A stretch of 14,872 bases of DNA from JBAZJI01 sp964596325. GTDB taxonomy: Bacteria; Patescibacteriota; Minisyncoccia; Minisyncoccales; JAGOPM01. Shown here piece after piece: positions 1 to 7,265 of this stretch (position 1 is its first letter; every line of letters starts with the position of its first letter). Made by a program: the position numbers and the translations under genes. Location: the NCBI GenBank assembly GCA_964596325.1, contig CAZQSQ010000019.1:1-14872 (forward strand), read 5' to 3'. The notes beneath the pieces were generated by a model, which did not search any database, had not been told where the DNA came from, and saw only the letters and a program-made list of their open reading frames with translations.

Positions 1-387
1 GCCCAAGCGTTTACGATTTCCTCCCTGCAGCTGTCTCGGGTCTGGAGAATCCCCTTTCGGGCCCTAAATATTTCCGATGCACTTTGCGGTAATATTGCGA
101 ATTTTGAAAATTATTATTTTGCAGACCTCTGGCTGCAATTTTTTATTTTCAGCGCCGCTTATCTTGGCTTATTGGGCCTTTTGAGCGGTAAATTTTCTTG
201 GCAAAATACATTGCGGGCCGGACTGTATTTTGCCGCGGCTGCATTTTTCGCCCCGGTTTTAGGTAATTTTGTTTTCCTAACCACGAGCAGCCAGCTAGCG
301 GGGCAAATAATAAGTTTTATCTGCTTGGCAATATTTTTCGGGCTGGCCACAGGGGAAAAAAGACAACTAACAATTTATGAAGTTTAG
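1..387 (+). CDS. C-terminal part of a hydrophobic membrane protein of unknown function (5' end outside window)
   Basis: The frame is open from base 1 to a TAG at 385-387, giving 128 residues of a protein that starts upstream of the window. An internal Met codon lies at 172, but in-frame coding without stops continues to the left edge, so 172 is unlikely to be the true start. After a polar, aromatic stretch (residues about 10-42) there are three likely membrane helices at about residues 43-62, 70-93 and 100-117, then a short charged tail ending in TIYEV. I recognise no family motif. An exosortase-like or other polytopic enzyme was considered, but no Cys/Arg/His signature is visible in the part present. 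It overlaps the next gene by 11 bp in the same direction, which implies cotranscription and translational coupling with the large secreted lamin-tail protein. It could therefore help export or process that protein, but this is inference from position only. Confidence 0.62.
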   Translation, partial: AQAFTISSLQLSRVWRIPFRALNISDALCGNIANFENYYFADLWLQFFIFSAAYLGLLGLLSGKFSWQNTLRAGLYFAAAAFFAPVLGNFVFLTTSSQLAGQIISFICLAIFFGLATGEKRQLTIYEV

Positions 388-2183
388 AATACTACTCGCA
401 ACTCTCGTTGCGATTTTTTGTGCGGGTCTTTTATGGGCTAGCCCGACCGACGATCGGGTCGCGGAAAATGATTTGCTGGTAAAAAAATTCGCGCCGAATT
501 TTTTATTTGCGGTCCAAGAAAAATATTTTCCCTGCGATTATAGCAAATATTATTTTGACCAAACCGGCCAAGAAATTGCGGGCAGTCAAGCGCTGGCGGA
601 TTATTCCCAAAAAACAAAATTTGAAAAATTACAGGACTTTGAAATATTCTATGAAGTGAAAATGTCCCCCGAAGGTGACTACGCGATACAGTATTGGCAA
701 TTTTATATTTTTAATGACTTCCTCAATAAACATTTTGGCGATGCGGAGGTTTTTACCGTTTTTCTCGACGGCAAAACGGGACAGGCTACAAAATTTGTCG
801 GCAGCGCCCATCTGGGTAGCGACACCAAAATAATCGCGGCTAATAATGAAATCAGAGGTGTAAATTTGGAACATGTTAATATCCTTATTGAAACGGGCTC
901 GCATGCCATTTTCCCTGATGCTAACGCCAATGGCTTGCCTGACGCGCAAGAGCTGGCCAATTGGTATAACGCTTATGGCATTACCGGCTGGAGCATCAAT
1001 GATGCAAAAAACGGGACAAGGGTCAGTTTTGGCGACCAAATCTATAAATTGACCCCTATCAAATCCCTTCAAGAAAAATTGGCCAACCGCAGCGGACTTA
1101 TAAAATCACCCAAACTGGGCATTTATCTCCCAATAAGGATTGATTTACTATTGGTTAAAATCGAAGAAGAAATTTATATTCCCTTGGGCGGCGAGCCAAT
1201 CTCTTTGGCAAGTATTGCCGGAACATTCCAAGATCCCCAAAAAGTCTTGCCTCTGGATTTAGTGGGAAATACCGCAACAAGTTCAAGTGCCCTTGCAGCT
1301 CAGCTTCAGAAAGGTGAGGTCCTTGGCGCCAGCATCAAAGAGGCGGCCAAACAAACCAAGAAAAGGCCACCCCAAACCACTAAAGAAAAGCCGAAAAAGA
1401 ATGAAGCTAAAAATATCTCCCCGATTTTGATAAGCGAGCTCTGCGCCGGCATCGATACCGCTGACAATGAATACCTCACCGTTTATAATCCCAATGATTT
1501 TCCCATCAGCCTTGGCTCAAACTTTGTCCTGAAAATAGCCAATTCTGCGGGAAAATTCTCCGAAAAACGCCTTAAATTTCTCCAAGAAACAATTCCGGCC
1601 AAAGGATCTTTCCTCCTATCGCCCAAAGCGGTTAAAATCGGGGCCAGCTCCATTGAACCTGATATCACTTACGCCTCTGGGCTTTCCAAAATCGGCTGCA
1701 CCCAAATTTGCCTCAATGATATTTGCGATACCCTCTCTTTTGGGGAAAAAATTCTCCCCTGCGCCCAAGAAAATTTTTATTTCCTCGGAGGTGGGCTTAA
1801 AACCGATTACTGTCTGCGGCGCAAAAGCGCTGATTATTTATTGCATGATTCCAATAATAACCAGGAAGATTTTTCTTTAGTGGAACAGGCTTGCCCCAAG
1901 AATTCCCGCAACCAAACTTCCTGTACTTCCCCCAAGAATACAGAAGAGAAAAAAATCAGCAAAAATGCAGCGACCGATAAAAAGCCTTCCTCGGGCGGCG
2001 GGGTCCCGGAAAAAATCTTACCCCCTTCCTGCGAGCTTAAAATTAATGAAGTAATGTATAACTTCCCAGGCAGCGATACGGGCAAAGAATGGATAGAAAT
2101 TTACAATAACAGTAATTTTGCCTGCAATTTGGCTGAATATAAAATCGCTCTTAATGAAAATAACCACAAAATAGTTTTAGCGA
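377..2183 (+). CDS. Secreted Vps62/DUF946-like and lamin-tail-domain protein, N-terminal part, truncated by an assembly gap
   Basis: The ATG at 377 opens 602 visible codons before the N run. Residues 1-21 form a signal peptide (Lys/Arg, hydrophobic core, WAS). Residues about 27-190 match the Vps62/DUF946 pattern: FAPNF...EKYFP (38-52), IQYWQFYIFN (104-113), H-x-G-D-x-E followed by TVFLD (119-131, where the family usually has HEGDWE), SAH (143-145), and GSHAIFPDAN (174-183). The last segment continues into an Asp/Asn-rich NANGLPD loop. A Lys/Pro linker lies at 321-346. The first lamin-tail domain covers about 348-457 (ILISELCAG...EYLTVYNPND). A Cys-containing stretch and a Ser/Gly linker follow, and a second lamin-tail domain starts at 554 (KINEVMY...EWIEIYN) and runs into the gap at residue 602. 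Lamin-tail domains are beta-sandwich binding modules common on surface proteins and nucleases. The segment after the gap (2284-3132) is probably the same gene. Secretion and domain order are visible; the ligand is unknown. Confidence 0.78.
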
Positions 2184-2385
2184 NNNNNNNNNNNNNNNNN
2201 NNNNNNNNNNNNNNNNNNNNNNNNNNNNNNNNNNNNNNNNNNNNNNNNNNNNNNNNNNNNNNNNNNNNNNNNNNNNNNNNNNNGATACCTTAATACCGCC
2301 GGTTCAATATGATTTAAGGATAAATGAAATAATGTATGACGCTTCAGGCTCGGACAGCCAAAAAGAATGGATAGAAATTTATAAT
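2042..2385 (+). repeat. Diverged lamin-tail repeat units on both sides of the gap
   Basis: Two 22-codon segments, 2042-2107 and 2320-2385, both encode the opening strands of a lamin-tail domain. They read INEVMYNFPGSDTGKEWIEIYN and, after the gap, INEIMYDASGSDSQKEWIEIYN in the pattern INE-[VI]-MY-x3-GSD-x2-KEWIEIYN, with 16 of 22 residues identical. At DNA level they share a perfect 20-base match (2084-2103 and 2362-2381). They look like tandem duplicates of one domain within a single gene. Confidence 0.75.
2184..2283. other. Assembly gap of exactly 100 N
   Basis: One hundred consecutive N, the usual placeholder for a scaffold gap of unknown size. The reading frame entering the gap (codon starting at 2183) and the frame leaving it (codon starting at 2284) would not join if the gap were really 100 bases. 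If one gene spans it, the true missing length must leave remainder 2 on division by 3. The second lamin-tail domain is cut after about 50 of its usual 100 or more residues, so the real gap probably holds at least the rest of that domain. Confidence 0.99.
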
Positions 2386-3132
2386 GCCGGAGAAATGGTT
2401 AATCTTGAGGCCTGTAAAATACTTGATTTGCAATCCGACAAAGAGTCCAGCCACAATCTTTATTATTTGTCACCGACATCTTCCCTTGGTGCCAAGGACT
2501 TTGCCATAGTCTTAAACGATAAAGATCCTTCGCTTTTTCTCGGGCAATATCCGGAATTCAAATCCCTGCTCTTCCGGGCTAATTTTTCTTTGCCCAATAC
2601 AACCCAAAAAGTCTCTTTGCGATGCAATGATTCACCAATAAGTGAAAAAACTTACATGGCAGAAGAAGGCGCTAGCGGCAACGGTAATTCGCTGCAATAT
2701 TTTGAACAGGGTTGGCTTGAATCTTTACCTACACCCGGCTTGCCCAATATTAAAACAAACACTCCCGACCCCACCTCCAGCTCAATGACAACCGCTAGCT
2801 CCTCGGAGGCGCAAGCCACCAGCACCTTAGCCCAAATCTTAGATTTGCCGACAGCATTCTTTACCTTTGAAATATTGCCTAAAAGAGTTTTGTTTGATGC
2901 TTCCAGTTCCAGCTGCGCCACCGGAACTATCACCGAGTATGATTGGGATTTTGGCTCGGGCTTAAAACAGACAACTTATCTGCCCCAAGCCAATTATTCC
3001 TACCTGCAAATCGGGCAATATAATGCTTCATTAATCGTTGTCGACTCTAACGGGCTCACCAGTAGCCCCTACACCAATATTATTAACGTTATTGAGCCGA
3101 TGGTCACTCTTAGTGAGACCCCTAAAATTTAA
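2284..3132 (+). CDS. Lamin-tail plus PKD-domain secreted protein, C-terminal part (5' end in assembly gap)
   Basis: The frame is open from the first base after the gap to TAA at 3130-3132, giving 282 residues. The Met codon at 2332 lies inside a conserved lamin-tail strand and is not a credible start. Residues about 10-156 are a complete lamin-tail domain: it opens with DLRINEIMY and KEWIEIYN and ends with the typical SLQYFEQGW...PTPGLPN. A Ser/Thr-rich linker (about 158-184) leads to a PKD-like Ig-fold domain at about 188-272, with FDASSS, the YDWDFGSG turn (219-226), a YSYLQIGQYNASLIVVDSNG strand pair, and a closing NIINVIEP. There is no C-terminal membrane helix, sortase motif or obvious anchor, so the protein may be released or held non-covalently. 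It is most likely the continuation of the gene starting at 377, giving signal peptide, Vps62-like, at least three LTD, then PKD. A separate paralogous gene cannot be excluded until the gap is closed. Confidence 0.8.
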   Translation, partial: DTLIPPVQYDLRINEIMYDASGSDSQKEWIEIYNAGEMVNLEACKILDLQSDKESSHNLYYLSPTSSLGAKDFAIVLNDKDPSLFLGQYPEFKSLLFRANFSLPNTTQKVSLRCNDSPISEKTYMAEEGASGNGNSLQYFEQGWLESLPTPGLPNIKTNTPDPTSSSMTTASSSEAQATSTLAQILDLPTAFFTFEILPKRVLFDASSSSCATGTITEYDWDFGSGLKQTTYLPQANYSYLQIGQYNASLIVVDSNGLTSSPYTNIINVIEPMVTLSETPKI

Positions 3133-3167
3133 CCAAAAAGTCGCCCGGACATTCAAGCCGAGCGACT
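3133..3167 (-). terminator. Rho-independent terminator ending the long minus-strand gene block
   Basis: A 10-bp stem (arms 3139-3148 and 3158-3167) encloses a 9-base loop. Read on the minus strand the arms are AGTCGCTCGG and CCGGGCGACT, fully paired with one G-U wobble, and are followed directly by five T (complement of A at 3135-3139) and further T-rich sequence. On the plus strand the wobble becomes a C-A mismatch and no T run follows the stem, so the element is oriented for the minus strand. It sits in the 47-base space between two convergent stop codons and may weakly terminate both directions. Confidence 0.82.
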
Positions 3168-3179
3168 GATAATTACAAA

Positions 3180-3842
3180 TTACTTGGCGTCCAAAACCGC
3201 TTTTAAGGCCGAAGCGACTATCAAGCCTTCGCCTTTATTTATCCCCAGCAGCCGGCCGCGCGCGTCAAAAACCGGCAAATTGTCCTTGGCAGAGTCCTTG
3301 GAAATCAAAACATCCTGCGCTGATATGTATCGGATATAACCATAAGTAATCGCGTAATCTGAATCAGCGGAATTTTCTTGAGCCACAAGACTAAAAATAT
3401 TCTTGCCGATATCCTTAGCTTCGATATCAGCCAAATCCGCCGAACTGAGATCCTTAGCCTGGATTCTTAAGAGCGATAAATTCTGTTCTTGCTTTTCTAC
3501 ATTAAAATCATACTCCTTGCCGTCCAGCTTAATTTTCCCTTTGCAAGTTGAAGGCATGCCCGACAAAGAGGCAACCGCTAAACCATCGCGCGTCAAAACC
3601 ACCGCCTCGCCGGCAAATTTTTGATAAAAAACCTCACAGGAAAATGACCCCACAGATTTTTTAGCCTTCAAAAAAGCTTCTGTGATGGCTTCGTTTTCTT
3701 GGATATAATACTTTCTCTCGATCATCTGGGTCTTAACGGCCCCGACTTCCTCTTGCTGTTTGGGTGCAAAAATTTGCGAACCGATAATGCCCCCAATCAC
3801 TGAAAGCAGGATAATTAATAAAACTTTTGAAAAGTTGTTCAT
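3180..3842 (-). CDS. Membrane-anchored trypsin/HtrA-fold protein without catalytic triad (putative pseudoprotease)
   Basis: This is a 220-residue protein with an N-terminal signal anchor (residues 5-25), followed by one domain that follows the landmarks of a DegP/HtrA protease domain. These are a GEAVVLTRDGL strand (78-88, where active enzymes have SGFVI...DGLILTNNHV), NLSLLRI (121-127, normally DLALLKI), IGKNIFSLVAQ (145-155, the GD..FAIG strand), and LPVFDARGRLLGIN (189-202, normally GNSGGPL...G.VIGIN). All three positions expected to hold His, Asp and Ser are replaced: the HV segment reads ASLSG, the Asp is Asn121, and the GNSGG loop reads KDN. No PDZ domain follows. The start overlaps the clpB-like stop by 4 bp (ATGA), so the two are translationally coupled. 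This suggests a chaperone-like or scaffolding role in envelope protein quality control. Remote similarity was judged by eye; an unrelated beta-barrel fold remains possible. Confidence 0.62.
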   Translation of the reverse strand: MNNFSKVLLIILLSVIGGIIGSQIFAPKQQEEVGAVKTQMIERKYYIQENEAITEAFLKAKKSVGSFSCEVFYQKFAGEAVVLTRDGLAVASLSGMPSTCKGKIKLDGKEYDFNVEKQEQNLSLLRIQAKDLSSADLADIEAKDIGKNIFSLVAQENSADSDYAITYGYIRYISAQDVLISKDSAKDNLPVFDARGRLLGINKGEGLIVASALKAVLDAK

Positions 3843-6535
3843 TTTTTCTTTTCCTTAATATTTTTTTTCGACGCTCCCAGGCTCACGAAAACTATCTCCC
3901 CACCTCTTTCATCAATGGAAATTTTTTGACCTTCAATAATTTCGCTGGAAACAAGCTTAAGCGCTAAAGGATTCAAAATTAAATTTTGGATTACCCGCTT
4001 AAGCGGCCGAGCGCCAAAGTGCCTATCAAAGCCTTTTTCGGCCAGAAACTCTTTCGTCTTCACGGTCATCTCAATTTGCACCCCCTTGGCTAATAATCTC
4101 TTGGCCACTTTAGAAATCTCCAAATCTACAATCTGGCGGATTTCCTTTTTGCCCAAATAATTGAAAATTACAATCTCATCTATCCTATTGAGGAATTCTG
4201 GCCGAAAATACTCTTTCAGCACGCTGGAAATCTTCTCGCTGGCATTGTCTTTTTGAGATAAATCCCCCGCCATGTTGGAAAAACCCAAAGTGTCTCCTTG
4301 CGAGATATATTCCGAACCGAGATTGGAAGTCATGATAATTATCGTATTCTTAAAAGACACCAAACGGCCCTTGGCATCGGTAAGGCGGCCGTCTTCTAGA
4401 ATCTGCAAAAGCATATTAAACACGTCGGGGTTGGCTTTTTCGATTTCGTCCAAAAGCAGAATACTATAAGGCCTGTGCCTGATTTTTTCCGTAAGCTGTC
4501 CACCCTCTTCATAACCAACATAGCCGGGAGGAGAGCCAATTATCTTCGAGACGCTGTGCTTTTCCATGTATTCGGACATATCCAACCGCACAATGGCTTT
4601 CTCATCATTAAAAAGCACCTCAGCCAGGGCTTTGGCCGTCTCGGTTTTACCTACACCCGTTGGGCCCAAAAACATAAAGGAGCCGATGGGGCGATTTTCT
4701 TCAGCGATACCGGCGCGAGAACGTCTAATAGCATTAGCAATGGCCTTAATGGCGTCACTTTGGTCTACAATGCGCTGATGTAAAATGTCCTCCAAATTCT
4801 CTAATTTTGCCGCTTCCTCGGTCATAAGCTTTTTGACCGGAATGCCCGTCCACTGCGCAATGACATTGGCCACGTCCTCAGGATCAACATCTTCCTTGAG
4901 TGTGCGATATTGTTTCTGGAATCTGGCTAATCTCTTTTCTGCCTCCTCAAGCTTTTTTTGCGCCTCGGGGATGGCTCCATATTTTATTTCCGCGACCCTC
5001 TGGAAATTGGTCTCGCGCTGGGCCTTTTCGCCCTCAAAGCTTAATTCGTCAATTTTACGCTTGAGATCCTTTATCTCTTTGATGAGCGTCCTTTCGTTGG
5101 TCCACTTTTTCTCCAAGTCATTTTCTTTAGAGCGGAAACTTAAGAGCTCGGCCTCCACTTCAGCCAGACGCTTTTTGCTCTTAGCATCGTTTTCCTTTTT
5201 GAGCGCTTCTTTTTCGATTTCTAAACGCTGAATATCGCGCTTAAAAGTGTTAACCTCCAAGGGTTCGCTTTCTATCTCCAACCGGAGTTTTGAAGCGGCT
5301 TCATCGATCACATCTACAGCCTTATCCGGGAGCTGCCTATCGGTAATATAGCGGGCCGACAAATTGGCGGCAGCCACTATAGAAGAATCTTTGATGCGCA
5401 CCCCGTGATGCAATTCATACTTCTCTCTTAATCCCCGCAAAATGGAAATCGTATCCTCAATATTGGGCTCTTGTACATAAACAGGCTGAAAACGCCTTTC
5501 CAAAGCCGCATCCTGCTCAATATATTTTTGAAATTCTTTTAAGGTAGTGGCACCAATGGCATGTAATTCCCCACGCGCCAAAGCGGGTTTTAATAAATTG
5601 GCCGCATCAATCGAGCCCTCGGCCGCACCTGCGCCCACCACAGTATGAAGCTCATCTATAAAGAGCAAGTATTTGTCTTTGGCCTGCGAAATTTCTTTTA
5701 ATAAAGCTTTTACTCGGCTCTCAAATTCTCCGCGATATTTGGTTCCGGCCACCAAGGCTCCTAAATCCAACTCTAATAAAGTCTTACTCTTGATGCTTTC
5801 GGGCACTTGGCCGGAAACAATGCGCTGGGCGATACCCTCCACAATCGCAGTCTTACCAACGCCTGGCTCTCCGACCAAAACAGGATTGTTCTTGGTTCGG
5901 CGGCTAATGATTTGGACCACCCTCCTGATTTCTTCTTCTCGGCCTATGACCGGATCAAGCTTGCCCTCGGCCGCCAAAGCCGTCAAATTCCGGGAATATT
6001 TTTCAATGACCTGTAATTTTGTTTCTGGGTCGGGATCGGTTACCTTTGACCCGGAACGCATCTGCAAAACCACTTCGCGCACCGTCTGATAATTTAAGGC
6101 CGCCACCTTGCCGCTGGACTCCATCTTTTCACTGACCGGCGCATGTTCCAAAAGTGCCCGGGCTTTAGTGCCAACTTTTAAGATAGCCAAAAGAAGATGC
6201 TCGACGGAAATGAATTCATCCTCCATAGCCAAGGCTTCTTCCCGGGCAAATTCCAAGGATTTGGCCATGTCCGGGGAAAGAAAAAATTGAGAATTAGCTT
6301 TGGCATTGCTGGAAGGCAAACGGGAGATGGCATCCTCGCACATCATCCGTAAAGCCTCCAAATCAACTGCAAAACGCCTCAAGGTTTTGAGGACAATAGT
6401 ATCACCTTGAGAAAGTAAAGAAAAGAGTAAATGGAGCGCGTCAATTTGCTGCTGCCCCCGTTCGCGGGCAATTTCTTGCGCATTGAAAAGCGCCTCCTGG
6501 GTTTTGTTGGTAAAATTTCCTCCCGGATTTAGCAT
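3839..6535 (-). CDS. clpB: ClpB-type AAA+ disaggregase
   Basis: This 898-residue Hsp100 ATPase is close to the usual ClpB length. In order it has a Clp N-domain with two repeats (about 6-145), AAA-1 with Walker A GEPGVGKT (222-229), pore loop GTKYRGEF (264-271), Walker B LLFIDE (290-295) and the arginine pair before Phe (347-349), a long charged coiled-coil M domain (about 415-545), AAA-2 with Walker A GPTGVGKT (624-631), pore-loop segment GSPPGYVGYEEGG (667-679), Walker B SILLLDEIE, and a C-terminal D2-small domain (FGARPLKRVIQNLI) ending in a Lys-rich tail. The full-length M domain and the lack of a ClpP-docking tripeptide loop argue for ClpB over ClpA/ClpC. In the cytoplasm ClpB works with DnaK to pull polypeptides out of aggregates. 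No Shine-Dalgarno sequence is evident, and no CIRCE operator is seen upstream. It starts 22 bp after the GT2 gene and overlaps the pseudoprotease gene by 4 bp. Confidence 0.95.
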   Translation of the reverse strand: MLNPGGNFTNKTQEALFNAQEIARERGQQQIDALHLLFSLLSQGDTIVLKTLRRFAVDLEALRMMCEDAISRLPSSNAKANSQFFLSPDMAKSLEFAREEALAMEDEFISVEHLLLAILKVGTKARALLEHAPVSEKMESSGKVAALNYQTVREVVLQMRSGSKVTDPDPETKLQVIEKYSRNLTALAAEGKLDPVIGREEEIRRVVQIISRRTKNNPVLVGEPGVGKTAIVEGIAQRIVSGQVPESIKSKTLLELDLGALVAGTKYRGEFESRVKALLKEISQAKDKYLLFIDELHTVVGAGAAEGSIDAANLLKPALARGELHAIGATTLKEFQKYIEQDAALERRFQPVYVQEPNIEDTISILRGLREKYELHHGVRIKDSSIVAAANLSARYITDRQLPDKAVDVIDEAASKLRLEIESEPLEVNTFKRDIQRLEIEKEALKKENDAKSKKRLAEVEAELLSFRSKENDLEKKWTNERTLIKEIKDLKRKIDELSFEGEKAQRETNFQRVAEIKYGAIPEAQKKLEEAEKRLARFQKQYRTLKEDVDPEDVANVIAQWTGIPVKKLMTEEAAKLENLEDILHQRIVDQSDAIKAIANAIRRSRAGIAEENRPIGSFMFLGPTGVGKTETAKALAEVLFNDEKAIVRLDMSEYMEKHSVSKIIGSPPGYVGYEEGGQLTEKIRHRPYSILLLDEIEKANPDVFNMLLQILEDGRLTDAKGRLVSFKNTIIIMTSNLGSEYISQGDTLGFSNMAGDLSQKDNASEKISSVLKEYFRPEFLNRIDEIVIFNYLGKKEIRQIVDLEISKVAKRLLAKGVQIEMTVKTKEFLAEKGFDRHFGARPLKRVIQNLILNPLALKLVSSEIIEGQKISIDERGGEIVFVSLGASKKNIKEKKK

Positions 6536-6557
6536 GGTCGTAAATTATTATTTTTTA

Positions 6558-7262
6558 TTACTGACCCTTTTCGTCGTAGTGATCGAATTCGTACTTAAAC
6601 TTTCCTCCGCGGTCCGGCCCGATAGTTTTAAGCCTTATCCCGCAGATCAAATATTTCCAAAAAGTACTCATGTATCCGTCCTTTTCGAAGCGCCTGGTCG
6701 GCATATAAAACTTCGTGCCTTGGATTATCCCAAAAGTCCCAATCTTCGCGGCTTGACCCATAAAATAATGATCTTCGGCCAAAGTAATAGCCTCATCAAA
6801 TCCCCCGACTTTTTGGAATAAAGTTTTGCGACACATAATAGCCATTGCGCCCCAAACCATGGGCTCCATCCAAATGTTATAAAAAACATTTAGGGTCGCT
6901 TTATTCAATAACAGGTTTCCTTCCATGGGCCGGATAGGAAAAGAAGATACATCTAAGCTTCTTTCCTTCCTCTCTTTCATGGCTATGGATAAAAAATTCT
7001 CAGGCAGCTGAATGTCGGCATCCAAAAAGAGTAAAAACTCTCCCTTGGCAACTTTGCTACCTTCATTGCGGCCCTTAGCCGGCAACCCACCTTTGACGAT
7101 TTGGCAGCCGAAAGCCAAAGCAATATCGCGAGTCGCGTCTTTTGACCCGGCATCGGCAATAATAATTTCGTAATCATTATAATTGTCGGCCTTAATACAG
7201 TGCAGTAAGGCCGGCAAACGTTTTTCCTCATTAAGAGTCGGAATAATAATACTTAGTTCCAT
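6558..7262 (-). CDS. Family 2 glycosyltransferase (GT-A fold)
   Basis: A 234-residue soluble GT2 enzyme. The N-terminus has the sugar-nucleotide-binding Rossmann strand LSIIIPTLNEEKRL (3-16), then IIIADAGSKDAT (33-44), a GRNEGSKVAKGEFLLFLDAD stretch ending in the metal-binding DAD (81-83), and the acceptor/catalytic region GGFDE (153-157) with the candidate base pair ED at 163-164. The C-terminus is short, with an amphipathic YMSTFWKYLICGIRLKT segment (197-213) that could touch the membrane; there are no transmembrane helices. GT2 members of this size often transfer a sugar to a lipid carrier. The start lies 3 bp after the stop of the membrane-anchored GH-A protein and the gene is last in the four-gene glycan cassette, so a role in the same glycan or glycolipid is likely. 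Donor and acceptor cannot be read from the sequence. Confidence 0.88.
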   Translation of the reverse strand: MELSIIIPTLNEEKRLPALLHCIKADNYNDYEIIIADAGSKDATRDIALAFGCQIVKGGLPAKGRNEGSKVAKGEFLLFLDADIQLPENFLSIAMKERKERSLDVSSFPIRPMEGNLLLNKATLNVFYNIWMEPMVWGAMAIMCRKTLFQKVGGFDEAITLAEDHYFMGQAAKIGTFGIIQGTKFYMPTRRFEKDGYMSTFWKYLICGIRLKTIGPDRGGKFKYEFDHYDEKGQ

Positions 7263-7265
7263 TTT

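Noticed and set aside
629..1072. Minus-strand open frame of 147 codons inside the Vps62-like/lamin-tail gene
   Set aside because: It lies antisense to a strand with a clear signal peptide and domain motifs, and its translation shows no recognisable domain or membrane pattern.
4785..5231. Plus-strand open frame of 148 codons, Ser/Phe-rich
   Set aside because: It is the antisense shadow of the ClpB coiled coil; the low-complexity Ser/Leu/Phe composition is what the complement of Lys/Glu-rich codons gives.
5673..6089. Plus-strand open frame of 138 codons
   Set aside because: It is antisense to the ClpB AAA-1 domain, including Walker A; no independent motif or start signal is visible.
6536..6557. 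Possible heat-shock promoter or CIRCE operator before the clpB-like gene
   Set aside because: The 22-base space is only AT-rich; no TTAGCACTC...GAGTGCTAA repeat and no convincing -35/-10 pair were found nearby.
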